Assembly (NCBI GenBank): GCA_031292385.1
Contig: JARLHE010000051.1
Span: 1 to 64,000 of the forward strand
DNA from: Oligoflexia bacterium
GTDB taxonomy: Bacteria > Bdellovibrionota > UBA1018
Direction: 5' to 3'
Length of the DNA: 64,000 nucleotides
The translations under genes were made by a program, and so were the position numbers. This document shows positions 8,555-18,454 of this stretch, in pieces. Position 1 is the stretch's first letter, and each line of letters starts with the position of its first letter. The notes beneath the pieces are model-generated. The model searched no databases. It was not told the origin of the DNA and saw only the letters and a program-made list of their open reading frames with translations.

Positions 8555-9376
8555 CTAAAAACCGGTGTCGCCTTCGTCGTCAAAGTCGCGCTTGATCGTG
8601 TCGATCACGGCCTCGAGCGATTCGCCCTCGGCATCAAATTCATCCACGCCCTCATCGAGATCGAGATCGTAAATGACCTTCGCGAAATCCTTGTCGTTCG
8701 CCAAATCCTGGCGAATGGCTTCGATGTATTTATCCGGATACTTGGCAACAAGCTCTTCAATATATTGATTGAGCTTGCCTTCCTTGAGGATCACTTCCTT
8801 GCGCTTAATCTTTTTCCAATTTTTGATGTAGTGGAGACGGCAATAACCGCCGGTGGTCGAAAGACCTTCGCAAGCGACTTCACGGCAAACTTGTTCGCTG
8901 ACTTCCTCGCGGCGAACACCGCCGCTTTTAGAGGCGCGAATATTCGCGGTCGCGGATGCGAGAGCCGCTGCCGGGCCTGAGAGCTGGGCTTTCTTTCGAT
9001 TCCCTTTGCCAGCCGGCGCGCTCGGCGCTGGCGCCGCCGCTTTGGCCGCGGGAGCGGATTTCGCCGGGGCATGCGCTGCCTTGGTTGCAACGGGCTTCGC
9101 GGCGACGGCCTTCACTGCAGCGGTCGATTTCACGGGGTGGGCAGATGCCTTCTTGGGAGCCGGTGCCGCTTTCGCAGCCTTTTTTCCGGCGGCAACGGTA
9201 GCCGCCTTTTTTGGCGAGGTTGCGGCTGGGGCAGCCTTTTTGGGTCCCAAGCCGACCAATTTCGCGAGCTTGCCGAATTTGGAACTCGCTTTCGACGGCT
9301 TAGCGGCCTGAGCGGCGGGGCGCGTCGATTTCTTAGAAGCTGCGAGTTTGGCTTTGCCTGATTTTTTAGTTTTCAT
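8555..9376 (-). CDS. Histone H1-like Lys/Ala/Pro-rich protein with a C-terminal Cys/His domain
   Basis: A 273-residue protein from ATG 9376. Residues 1 to about 135 are almost entirely Lys, Ala, Pro and Ser, like bacterial histone H1/AlgP-type tails that bind DNA or RNA non-specifically. Residues about 150-273 form a different domain. It starts with a Cys-x4-Cys-x9-Cys-x2-His pattern ('CREVACEGLSTTGGYCRLHY'), a plausible zinc site, followed by basic 'NWKKIKRKE', a helical segment and an acidic tail. From memory, similar C-terminal domains occur in Bdellovibrio relatives, but I know no function. ATG 9376 has an AGGG element upstream; a longer frame would start within the neighbouring promoter region. 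It is divergent from the NagA-like gene with 33 nt between them. Confidence 0.88.
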   Translation of the reverse strand: MKTKKSGKAKLAASKKSTRPAAQAAKPSKASSKFGKLAKLVGLGPKKAAPAATSPKKAATVAAGKKAAKAAPAPKKASAHPVKSTAAVKAVAAKPVATKAAHAPAKSAPAAKAAAPAPSAPAGKGNRKKAQLSGPAAALASATANIRASKSGGVRREEVSEQVCREVACEGLSTTGGYCRLHYIKNWKKIKRKEVILKEGKLNQYIEELVAKYPDKYIEAIRQDLANDKDFAKVIYDLDLDEGVDEFDAEGESLEAVIDTIKRDFDDEGDTGF

Positions 9377-9409
9377 GATCTTGCCCTTTTTTATGGTAAC
9401 TCTGGTTGG

Positions 9410-10489
9410 GTGCCACGCCCAAAAAGGCCCGTCAAGACCAAACGTTCGCCAAGTACCCTCCTCCGCGCAATCGGCACGGTAGACCTCCATTTTCACGGGG
9501 CCTTCGGAATCGACCTTATGACGGCCAATCCGGCCGAGCTCAATGAACTCGCGATCCGTCTGGGCGATGCGGGAGTGGCCGGCTTTTGCGCCACCACCCT
9601 CTCCGCACCGGCCGACGAGCTTCGGGCGGTCACCGAGAAATTGGGAAAATGGATTCGCCGCGAACCGAATTCAAAGCCCTCATCGGATCGCGCGGCCTTG
9701 CCGCTTGGAATTCATCTCGAAGGACCTTTCATCAGCTCGGGAGCGTGTGGCGCCCATCCCCCCGGGGCAATCCGGCCAATTGACCTGAGAGAAGTCGAGA
9801 GCCTTTGGGAAATCAGCCAAAAAACCCTAAAGATCATGACAGTTGCGCCGGAAGCGATCGCCCCAAAGGATCGCGCGCGTTTCTTTCGGTTCTGTCGAGA
9901 CCGGGAAATTCGGCTCGCCCTGGGCCACTCCTCTTGTTCAGAGCAGATCGCCCGGGAGGCCTTTGACCACGGATTCGGCGGAGTCACCCATGCCTGGAAT
10001 GCGATGAGTTTCCACCATCGCGCGCCCGGGATTATGGGCGCCGCGCTCGGGCGCAAAAGGCTACATATCGAGCTGATCTTGGATCAAATTCACGTCTCCC
10101 CCACCCTGTTACGCTGGACTCTCGATTTGCATCGGCACGCCGGGCCCGTCTGCTTTGTTTCGGATGCCGCTCCGGCGGCGGGAACTTCGGGCCGGAATTG
10201 GCACCCGTTCGGCCCCCTGAAAATTCGCTTTCAGGACGGCGCCTCCCGCCTTCCGGACGGAAGCCTGGCTGGAGGGGGCATTTTACTGCCGGAAGCCTAT
10301 CGGTGCTGGCTGATCCAAGAAGCCGCGCATACCGGTCAACCGATCGCTCAACTGCTGAAGAGAACACTGAAACATGTGACCAGCGACCCGCTTTCCGTGC
10401 TTTCCGTCCCTGCCCGTCGCCTCGGGAATCGCCGTTTCGTATGGAAAGTCGAAGAAAATCAACTGAGCTTTACACGGGATTCCATTTGA
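9410..10489 (+). CDS. nagA: N-acetylglucosamine-6-phosphate deacetylase (NagA-like amidohydrolase)
   Basis: NagA removes the acetyl group of GlcNAc-6-phosphate in amino-sugar and peptidoglycan recycling. The TIM-barrel metal-site motifs are all present: 'VDLHFHGA' (HxH), 'IHLEGPF' (Glu ligand), 'LGHSS' and 'VTHAWNAM' (His ligands), 'FVSDAA' (catalytic Asp). The protein is 359 residues from GTG 9410. Only about 23 basic residues precede the HxH motif, whereas typical NagA has about 50-60 residues forming half of a beta-sandwich; the C-terminal part of that sandwich is also short. No other nag gene is adjacent. The core assignment is secure, but exact substrate is inferred. Confidence 0.9.
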   Translation: MPRPKRPVKTKRSPSTLLRAIGTVDLHFHGAFGIDLMTANPAELNELAIRLGDAGVAGFCATTLSAPADELRAVTEKLGKWIRREPNSKPSSDRAALPLGIHLEGPFISSGACGAHPPGAIRPIDLREVESLWEISQKTLKIMTVAPEAIAPKDRARFFRFCRDREIRLALGHSSCSEQIAREAFDHGFGGVTHAWNAMSFHHRAPGIMGAALGRKRLHIELILDQIHVSPTLLRWTLDLHRHAGPVCFVSDAAPAAGTSGRNWHPFGPLKIRFQDGASRLPDGSLAGGGILLPEAYRCWLIQEAAHTGQPIAQLLKRTLKHVTSDPLSVLSVPARRLGNRRFVWKVEENQLSFTRDSI

Positions 10490-10528
10490 CTAAACCCGCC
10501 TAGAAACGTTACGACTCGGCGTCAGTAA

Positions 10529-11173
10529 ATGAAAATTTATCTGAAAGAACTGAGCGACCAGGAGACCGAACTCGACTTCTCGGAATCGGAAACCTGGGTC
10601 AAAGAAGCCGTCGAAGCCGTCGACGAATCGCTGGATGATGTGCCAGGCGCCATCCCCAAGCGAGCGGGATTGCCTCGCGCTCCCCGCGAGATCCATACCC
10701 ATTTTTCACTCCGAAAAGTCGACGATGTCATTGTCGTCTCGGGCGATGTCAAAACTCATATCGAACTGGTTTGCAGCCGCTGCGCGACATTGTTCAAAAT
10801 GCCGTGCTCGCCCCACTTCTCCGCGCTCTTCTGTGACGACCCCGTGATGGCGGGCGTCGGCCACCTCGAAAGCCAGGGCAAGCCTGCCGGACAGAACAAA
10901 GGTTTTGCCCGCCACGCCCACGACGAGGAGGCGGATTCTCTTGCCGAGGACGGAAAAGATCTGGATATCACCTATCTATCGTCCGATTACATCGACCTCC
11001 GGGAACTCGTGACCGAGCAGTTGCAACTGCAAGTCCCCTTTCAACCCCTTTGTAAAGCCGACTGCAAAGGCATGTGCTCCAATTGCGGAGCTGACTTAAA
11101 CGTTGGCCGCTGCGCATGCGCGAAGCTAGGCAGCGCGAACGCATTTCAAGCCCTAAAAAATCTAAAACTATGA
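10529..11173 (+). CDS. yceD: YceD/DUF177-family protein (23S rRNA accumulation factor)
   Basis: The YceD family is needed for normal 23S rRNA accumulation and usually sits next to rpmF. Visible signs are the central 'VCSRCATLFKMPC', 'YIDLRELVTEQLQLQVPFQPLC' and the Cys-rich end 'CKADCKGMCSNCGADLNVGRCAC', a probable zinc site. At 214 residues it is longer than the ~170-residue E. coli protein; an acidic/His-containing insert lies around residues 105-150. It overlaps fabH by 4 nt (ATGA). rpmF and plsX, which normally follow, are missing here. Confidence 0.9.
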   Translation: MKIYLKELSDQETELDFSESETWVKEAVEAVDESLDDVPGAIPKRAGLPRAPREIHTHFSLRKVDDVIVVSGDVKTHIELVCSRCATLFKMPCSPHFSALFCDDPVMAGVGHLESQGKPAGQNKGFARHAHDEEADSLAEDGKDLDITYLSSDYIDLRELVTEQLQLQVPFQPLCKADCKGMCSNCGADLNVGRCACAKLGSANAFQALKNLKL

Positions 11174-12186
11174 TCGCTACCAACTTCGGCCCCTTTGCAT
11201 CGCGCATTACCGGAACCGGCTCCGCATTCCCTGACCAAAGACTCACCAACCTCGAACTGACAAAAAAAATCGACACAACCGACGAATGGATCCGCGAGCG
11301 CACGGGCATCCAGGAGCGCAGGATCGCTCAAGCCGGATCGGAAGCCGACAGAAACTCCTCTCTCGGCGCGCGCGCGGCGCTGGCGGCCCTTGAAATGGCC
11401 GCCAAGACCGCAAGTGACATCGATCTGATTCTTTACGCGACGTGCACTCCGGATACCTTGATTCCATCCACCGCCTGCTGGCTGCAAAAAAAGATCGGCG
11501 CCACGAAGGCCTGGGCATTGGATGTCAACGCGGCTTGCTCAGGGTTTGTTTTCGGCTTGGCCACCGCGGATAGCTTTTTGCGTTCGGGTCAATTCAAGAC
11601 CGCCCTCGTGGTCGGCGGAGACATTTTGACCTCTATGACGAATTGGGAGGATCGCGGATCCTGCATTCTTTTTGGCGACGGCGCGGGCGCCGCGATCGTC
11701 GAGCGGACGGAAGCAACCAATCCTCGGCGAATTCTCTCCGTGCACATGGGAGCGGATGGCCGGCACTGGGAGCTTTTCCACGTTCAGGCGGGTGGCTCGA
11801 ACATGGAGGTCACCGCCGAAGTTCGCGCTAAAAAGCTGGATAAAATGGAAATGAAAGGCCGCGAAATGTTCAAAGTTGCGGTCCGCACCCTGGGCGACTA
11901 CGCCGTGCAGGCGCTCGAAAGCAACGGACTCGCCTTAGGCGACTTGGATTGGCTGGTTCCGCATCAAGCCAATCTGCGCATTATCGAAGCGGTTGCCAAA
12001 CGCCTCGAGCTTCCGATGGAAAAAGTTTTGATCAATATCGACCGTTATGGAAACACGAGCTCGGCCACGATCCCGACCGCCCTGGATGAAGGCGTTCGCA
12101 AGGGACTCGTCAAACCGGGAGAAACCGTTTTACTCGATGCTTTCGGAGCCGGCGTCACGTACGGCTCGATTCTCATGAGGTGGTGA
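11170..12186 (+). CDS. fabH: FabH, beta-ketoacyl-ACP synthase III
   Basis: FabH condenses acetyl-CoA with malonyl-ACP to start type II fatty acid synthesis. The 338-residue protein carries the Cys-His-Asn triad: Cys123 ('NAACSGFVFGL'), His265 ('VPHQANLRI') and Asn295 ('YGNTSSATIP'), plus the start motif 'ITGTGSAFPDQRLTN' and 'TDEWIRERTGI'. The start at ATG 11170 overlaps the yceD stop; a longer reading frame would only add basic residues unlike the family. It is the first of five fab/acp genes read in the same direction. Confidence 0.97.
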   Translation: MIATNFGPFASRITGTGSAFPDQRLTNLELTKKIDTTDEWIRERTGIQERRIAQAGSEADRNSSLGARAALAALEMAAKTASDIDLILYATCTPDTLIPSTACWLQKKIGATKAWALDVNAACSGFVFGLATADSFLRSGQFKTALVVGGDILTSMTNWEDRGSCILFGDGAGAAIVERTEATNPRRILSVHMGADGRHWELFHVQAGGSNMEVTAEVRAKKLDKMEMKGREMFKVAVRTLGDYAVQALESNGLALGDLDWLVPHQANLRIIEAVAKRLELPMEKVLINIDRYGNTSSATIPTALDEGVRKGLVKPGETVLLDAFGAGVTYGSILMRW

Positions 12187-12194
12187 GGTTCAGA

Positions 12195-13217
12195 ATGCAA
12201 AACAAGACCATTGCCCTTTTTCCAGGACAAGGCTCCCAATTCGTCGGAATGGGAAAAGACCTTCTCGATAATTTCAAAATCGCGGGCGAGGCCTTCGAAG
12301 AAGCTTCCGAAGCGGTGAAAAAAGATCTCAAGAAGCTTTGCCTCGAGGGACCTGAAAGTGAGCTCGTGCTGACGGAAAACACCCAGCCCTGCCTGCTCGT
12401 CACTTCTGTCGCCGCGTTTCGAGTCATGGTCAAAGAAACGGGCTTCCAGCCCGCGGTCGTCGCCGGACACTCGCTCGGAGAATACTCGGCGCTCGTTGCG
12501 GCTGGAGCGCTCCCGCTTTCAACCGCGGCCTATTGGGTGCGCGAGCGCGGACGCGCGATGCAGATCGCGGTTCCGGCAGGACAAGGCACCATGGCGGCCG
12601 TCATGGGACTCGAAGACGCGCAAGTCAGCTCGCTTTGCGAAAAAGCCACAGCCGCCGCGAAAGCCAAGCGCGCCCCAGGCAGCGAACATTCGGTTGAAGC
12701 CGTGGTTGAACCCGCCAATTACAATGCTCCGGGACAAATCGTCATCGCGGGATCGACCGATGCGGTGGCCGAAGCGATCGCATTGATCAAAGCCGGCGGT
12801 GATTTCGCGGGCGGAAAGGCGATCCCGCTTTCGGTCAGCGCCCCTTTCCATTGCCGTCTGATGCGCGCGGCGCGCGACCGGATGGCCGGACTTTTCTCGG
12901 GCGCGGCTCCCGCCGATCAGCCTAAAACGCCGATTTGCCCCTATATCCCGAACCGCACCGGCCGCATGACCCGCGAGCCGGGCGTGATCTTTGAGCTGCT
13001 CGTCGAACAAGTCGATCATCCGGTGCTTTGGAAGCAGTCGATGACCCACCTGATTGAACTGGGCTATACGACGGGCATTGAGTTTGGTCCCGGCAAAGTA
13101 CTCGCCGGACTTGCCAAGCGAATCGCTCAAGCCGCCGGAGGCAGCTTAACCGTGCAATCGATGGGTGATTCGACCCAATTGAAAGCACTCAGCGCTCAAT
13201 CAGGAGCTAGTTCATGA
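12195..13217 (+). CDS. fabD: FabD, malonyl-CoA:ACP transacylase
   Basis: FabD loads malonyl groups from CoA onto ACP. Motifs are 'LFPGQGSQFVGMG' at the N-terminus, the nucleophile Ser93 in 'GHSLGEYSAL', the conserved Arg after it ('RERGRAMQ'), and the catalytic His in 'APFHCRLM'. At 340 residues it is about 30 longer than E. coli FabD. Part of the extra length is a Lys/Ala-rich insert just before 'VEPANYNAPGQIVIAG'. ATG 12195 has GAGG upstream that overlaps the end of fabH. The stop overlaps the fabG start (ATGA). Confidence 0.97.
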   Translation: MQNKTIALFPGQGSQFVGMGKDLLDNFKIAGEAFEEASEAVKKDLKKLCLEGPESELVLTENTQPCLLVTSVAAFRVMVKETGFQPAVVAGHSLGEYSALVAAGALPLSTAAYWVRERGRAMQIAVPAGQGTMAAVMGLEDAQVSSLCEKATAAAKAKRAPGSEHSVEAVVEPANYNAPGQIVIAGSTDAVAEAIALIKAGGDFAGGKAIPLSVSAPFHCRLMRAARDRMAGLFSGAAPADQPKTPICPYIPNRTGRMTREPGVIFELLVEQVDHPVLWKQSMTHLIELGYTTGIEFGPGKVLAGLAKRIAQAAGGSLTVQSMGDSTQLKALSAQSGASS

Positions 13218-13960
13218 CCCCTTCTTCTTCCCCTATCGCCCTCGTCACCGGCGCTTCGCGAGGCATTGGCGCCGCCATCGCTGCCCAGCTCGCCGGCCAA
13301 GGCATGCACGTGATGATCAACTACACCTCGAACGAGCAGAAAGCCCAGCAGCTGCGCGCTTCTATTCAAGCGAGCGGAGGCAAAGCCGATCTCTGCCAGT
13401 TCGACGTTTCGAAATCCTCCGAAGTCGACGAAAAATTCGAATGGATCGCCAAAACGTTCGGCCCCGTCGCCGTGCTCGTCAATAACGCGGGCATCACGAT
13501 CGATTCGCTTTTGATCCGCATGAAGGACGAGGATCTCGATCGCACGCTGAATATCGACCTGAAAGGCGCGATTTATTGCTCACGGGCGGCCGCGAAACAG
13601 ATGATGCGCGCGCGCCAGGGCAGCATCGTCCAGATTTCCTCGGTCATCGGTGAAAGCGGCAATGCCGGCCAAAGCGCCTATGCGGCCGCGAAGGCAGGCC
13701 TGATCGGTTTCAGCAAGAGCATGGCGAAAGAGCTCGCCAGCCGCCAAATCCGAGTCAACGTCGTGACTCCCGGATTCATCCAAACGGATATGACGGACAC
13801 GCTCACGCCTGACCAGAAGGAAAGCATTCAAAAGAGCATTCCTCTCGGCTTTTTGGGAGAATCTCAAGACGTCGCTTCACTCGTCGGCTTTCTTGCGTCC
13901 CCGGCAAGCCGGTATATCACCGGACAGGTGATCGGAGTGAACGGCGGCCTGTACATGTAG
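13214..13960 (+). CDS. fabG: FabG, 3-oxoacyl-ACP reductase
   Basis: FabG performs the NADPH-dependent first reduction of fatty-acid elongation. It is a 248-residue short-chain dehydrogenase: 'VTGASRGIGAAIA' (dinucleotide site), 'NNAG' at about 90-93, and the catalytic Ser143, Tyr156 and Lys160 in 'ISSVIGESGNAGQSAYAAAK'. The C-terminus 'ITGQVIGVNGGLYM' is typical. It overlaps fabD by 4 nt. A 76-nt gap follows before acpP, the largest in this cluster, and might hold an extra promoter. Confidence 0.97.
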   Translation: MTPSSSPIALVTGASRGIGAAIAAQLAGQGMHVMINYTSNEQKAQQLRASIQASGGKADLCQFDVSKSSEVDEKFEWIAKTFGPVAVLVNNAGITIDSLLIRMKDEDLDRTLNIDLKGAIYCSRAAAKQMMRARQGSIVQISSVIGESGNAGQSAYAAAKAGLIGFSKSMAKELASRQIRVNVVTPGFIQTDMTDTLTPDQKESIQKSIPLGFLGESQDVASLVGFLASPASRYITGQVIGVNGGLYM

Positions 13961-14036
13961 GCTCAGGACGGCTGTTGCATTTAGTGTAACTTTTCGGTAG
14001 TGCAATAAGACTTAAGTCAATTAAAAGGAGAACACG

Positions 14037-14279
14037 ATGTCCGCTTCCGTTGAAGAGAGAGTAAAAACGATTATTTGCGACCAACTCGCCGTTGAGGCCG
14101 AAAAAGTCACGCCGACCGCATCGTTCATCGATGACCTTGGCGCGGACAGCCTCGACATCGTCGAACTCGTCATGACGATGGAAGAAGAATTCGATCTCGA
14201 CATCCCGGATGAAGACGCAGAGAAAATGAAAACCGTGGGCGACGTCGTGAAGTACATCGCTTCGAAGGCATCCCACTAA
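14037..14279 (+). CDS. acpP: AcpP, acyl carrier protein
   Basis: The acidic 80-residue carrier of acyl intermediates. Ser38 in '[15 protein letters not shown]' is the phosphopantetheine attachment site. A strong AGGAG at 14026-14030, 6 nt from the ATG, fits the high expression expected of acpP. fabF follows 7 nt later. Confidence 0.98.
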   Translation: MSASVEERVKTIICDQLAVEAEKVTPTASFIDDLGADSLDIVELVMTMEEEFDLDIPDEDAEKMKTVGDVVKYIASKASH

Positions 14280-14286
14280 AAGGACG

Positions 14287-15612
14287 ATGCAGGTGACAGA
14301 TTTTCGTGGCCGAAGACGCGTTGTTATTACCGGTATCGGAGCGGTAAGCCCGTTGGGCTTGACTGCCCAAGAAAGCTGGAAGAACGCGATTGAGGGAAAG
14401 AGCGGCGTTGGCCGAATCACGAGTTTTGATACGACTGACTGCCCGGTGACCATTGGCGCTGAAGTTCATGGCTTCGACGTCACCCGCCCCGTGGGGCCGT
14501 TTCAGCCGAATCTTCACGATCCCGCCACGAAAGTCACCCAAGCTTGCAACATCAAAGAAGCGCGCCGAGTAGGCCGTTTCGTTCATTTCGGCCTCGCCGC
14601 GGGTCTGGAAGCCTACGGTGATTCAGGCCTGGACACGGTTCGCTCGAGTTTTGCCCCGGACCGAATGGGGATCAACATTGGCGTCGGCATGGGCGGCTTG
14701 AACGAAATCGAGGATGTTCATAACGATTTCCTCGCCAAAGGCTACCGCCGGGTCACTCCGTTTTTCATCCCGCAAGTCATTGCCAATATGGCCTCGGGGC
14801 AACTTAGCATTTTGCTGAACGCCCAAGGGCCGAATTTGTGCAACGTCACCGCCTGCACCTCGAGCGCGCACGCGATCGGCGAGAGCTACCGCATGATTCA
14901 GCGGGGCGATGCCGATATCATGGTTGCCGGAGGGGCGGAAGCCGTGATCGGCAAGCTCGGCTATGCGGGCTTTGCCGCAATGAAGGCCCTTTCTTCCCGC
15001 AATGACGAGCCCGCCAAAGCCTCTCGCCCCTTTGATCGTGACCGCGACGGTTTCGTCATGGGAGAAGGCGCGGCCGTTTTGATTTTGGAAGATTATGAAT
15101 TCGCCAAAAAGCGCGGTGCGAAAATTTATGGCGAAATCAAAGGCTACGGGCTTTCGGGTGACGCCTATCATATGACCACGCCAGCGCCGGAAGGCGAAGG
15201 CGGTCGCCGGGCGATGGCAATGGCGCTCCGTGACTCAGGACTGAATCCAGAGCAAGTAAACTATATCAACGCTCATGGGACTTCCACGCCTGCGGGTGAC
15301 GTCGAGGAATCCCGTGCGATCGCGAAGGTTTTCCCAAGCGGCGCGAAGCACCTTCAGGTGAGCTCGACGAAGTCGATGACCGGCCACCTTTTGGGCGCCG
15401 CCGGCGCGATGGAAGCGATGTTCTCGACGCTCGCCGTGCAGCATGGCATTATTCCGCCGACGATCAACCTAGACCATCTGGATCCGGGCTGTGTCGAGCT
15501 GGGCCTTGATTTCACCGCTCATACGGCGGTAAAACGGCCTGTCGAAAACGCTCTTTCCAATAGTTTTGGCTTCGGAGGCACAAACGCCTCCCTCATTGTT
15601 GGAAAAATTTAG
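14287..15612 (+). CDS. fabF: FabF, beta-ketoacyl-ACP synthase II
   Basis: FabF performs elongating condensations in fatty acid synthesis. The thiolase-fold triad is Cys190 ('NVTACTSSAHAIGE'), His330 ('INAHGTSTP') and His368 ('STKSMTGHLLGAAGA'), with Lys362. At 441 residues it is about 28 longer than the usual 413. The extra residues lie at about 63-88, between the beta strand of 'TIGAEVHGFD' and 'IKEARRVGRF', where family members normally have a short 'DYI' link. rpiB starts 18 nt downstream. Confidence 0.97.
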   Translation: MQVTDFRGRRRVVITGIGAVSPLGLTAQESWKNAIEGKSGVGRITSFDTTDCPVTIGAEVHGFDVTRPVGPFQPNLHDPATKVTQACNIKEARRVGRFVHFGLAAGLEAYGDSGLDTVRSSFAPDRMGINIGVGMGGLNEIEDVHNDFLAKGYRRVTPFFIPQVIANMASGQLSILLNAQGPNLCNVTACTSSAHAIGESYRMIQRGDADIMVAGGAEAVIGKLGYAGFAAMKALSSRNDEPAKASRPFDRDRDGFVMGEGAAVLILEDYEFAKKRGAKIYGEIKGYGLSGDAYHMTTPAPEGEGGRRAMAMALRDSGLNPEQVNYINAHGTSTPAGDVEESRAIAKVFPSGAKHLQVSSTKSMTGHLLGAAGAMEAMFSTLAVQHGIIPPTINLDHLDPGCVELGLDFTAHTAVKRPVENALSNSFGFGGTNASLIVGKI

Positions 15613-15630
15613 AAGCAAGGAGGCCTTGCC

Positions 15631-16085
15631 ATGCCGGGCTCGAAGAAAGTTTTGATCGCTTCGGATCACGCCGGAGTCGACCTCAAAGCCGCCATCCAAA
15701 AGGGACTTCCCGATTGGACCTGGGTGGATCTGGGCCCGGAAACTCACGCCTCCGTCGATTATCCCGACTACGCCGCTTTACTTGCGAAAAAAATCGAGGA
15801 CGGCGACGCGAGCCAAGGCGTTTTAATTTGCGGCAGCGGGGTCGGCATGGCCATGAGCGCGAACAAGTTCAGGCATATCCGGGCGACCCTGGTTGAAAAT
15901 CCGGTCACCGCGCGGCTTTCTCGCCAACATAACGACGCCAACGTGCTTTGTTTAGGCTCACGGATTCTGGCACCCGAATATGCAATCGGGATCACCCGTG
16001 TTTTTTTGGAAACCCCTTTCAGCGGCGAACCGAGGCATCAAGCTCGTATCGATAAAATCGGACGTCTCGAACTCGAGGATCACTC

Positions 16086-16089
<4 letters not shown>
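15631..16089 (+). CDS. rpiB: RpiB, ribose-5-phosphate isomerase B
   Basis: Interconverts ribose-5-phosphate and ribulose-5-phosphate in the pentose phosphate pathway. The 152-residue protein matches the LacAB/RpiB family: '[11 protein letters not shown]' (Asp12, His13), Cys67 in '[15 protein letters not shown]', and '[14 protein letters not shown]'. AAGGAGG precedes the ATG. It overlaps glyA by 4 nt (ATGA). rpiB next to glyA is a common bacterial pairing, consistent with a shared housekeeping operon with the fab genes. Confidence 0.96.
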
Positions 16090-17353
<1,264 letters not shown>

Positions 17354-17357
<4 letters not shown>

Positions 17358-17908
17358 AGTGTCCTTTTTGCTCAACCTTCGAGACGAAAGTCGTTGATTC
17401 GCGGCTGAACCAACAGGGCGATCTTACCCGCCGGCGGCGCGAGTGCACGCGTTGCGAGGGGCGTTTCACGACTTACGAGCGCGTCGAAGAGATCATGCCG
17501 GCCGTGATCAAAAAAGACGGAAGAAGAGAACCCTACTCGCGCGAGAAGTTGATGGGCGGGATTCATAAAGCGACGGAAAAGCGCTCGATCCCCACGCAAA
17601 AAATCGAAGAAATGATTACCCGGATCGAAAAGCGCCTTCAATCTTACGGATTGAAGGAAGTCCCGACGCGGACGGTCGGCCAAATGGCGATGATCGAGTT
17701 GCACCATCTCGATAAGGTTGCTTACGTTCGCTTCGCCTCCGTCTATCGGGAATTCAAGGACGTCGAGGAATTCGTCGCCGAACTTCAGGAAGTGCCGGAT
17801 CCGCCGGGCGGGACCGACTCCGAAACCGCGACCTTTCCGTTTGTCGAAGAAGCATCTCAGGAATCAAACAACGGGCAACTCCCCCTTCAGAAAGGCCCAA
17901 CTCGGTGA
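17354..17908 (+). CDS. nrdR: NrdR, transcriptional repressor of ribonucleotide reductase genes
   Basis: NrdR senses ATP/dATP and represses nrd promoters through NrdR boxes. A zinc ribbon is formed by Cys3, Cys6, Cys31 and Cys34 ('MKCPFC', 'ECTRCEGRF'), followed by an ATP-cone domain (about 49-139: '[16 protein letters not shown]'). At 184 residues it is about 30 longer than usual because of an acidic/Gln-rich C-terminal tail after residue 150. The glyA overlap is ATGA and the nusB overlap is GTGA. Confidence 0.97.
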
Positions 17909-18345
17909 AAGCTAGACATCGCGCTCGTGAAGTTGCGCTCCAAATTCTTTATCGCTACGACGTCGCGGCTCAGGCCGACGGAACCCCGATTCCCACCGGC
18001 GCCGCGCTGGCCCAGGACCTCACCCGCCACTTCGACCATTTTCAGGTGACGGCCGACTTGCGCGAATTCGCGGCCCAATTGGTTGCCGGAACCTTGACGG
18101 CGCGCGCGGAGCTCGATGCCCTGATCGAGGCCGCCGTTTCGAACTGGAAATTGAATCGTCTCGCCGTCATCGATCGCAGCCTGCTCCGGATGTCGGCTTA
18201 CGAGATGAAGAACTTCCCCGAGACCTCGATATCGGTCATCATCGACGAAGCGGTGGAGCTCGGCAAGCAGTTCGGCAGCGCGGACACTCCGGCATTCGTC
18301 AATGGCGTGCTGGATGCCTTGAAAAGCTCGCTGCGCGCGCCCTAA
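17905..18345 (+). CDS. nusB: NusB, transcription antitermination factor
   Basis: NusB with NusE (S10) forms the boxA-binding antitermination complex of rRNA operons. The 146-residue all-helical protein starts at GTG 17905 with 'RHRAREVALQILYRYD', and ends with 'ISVIIDEAVELGKQFG' and 'AFVNGVLDAL', both family signatures. The riboflavin genes that often separate nrdR and nusB are absent; here the two overlap by 4 nt. This is the last gene of the fab-to-nusB run; about 110 nt follow before the next open frame. Confidence 0.96.
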   Translation: MKARHRAREVALQILYRYDVAAQADGTPIPTGAALAQDLTRHFDHFQVTADLREFAAQLVAGTLTARAELDALIEAAVSNWKLNRLAVIDRSLLRMSAYEMKNFPETSISVIIDEAVELGKQFGSADTPAFVNGVLDALKSSLRAP

Positions 18346-18454
18346 AATTACGTCAATCGTTTGACGACCAACCGTCATCAGTCATTCGCCGGAAACTCAT
18401 AGCGCTTGCCTCAGGTATACGCGCCCAGCTAGAATTTATAATGAGGAACCAAGA

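Noticed and set aside
18414..18442. A TATAAT box before the gene at 18455
   Set aside because: No -35 at the right distance, and a start there would cut off the ribosome site; not called as a promoter.
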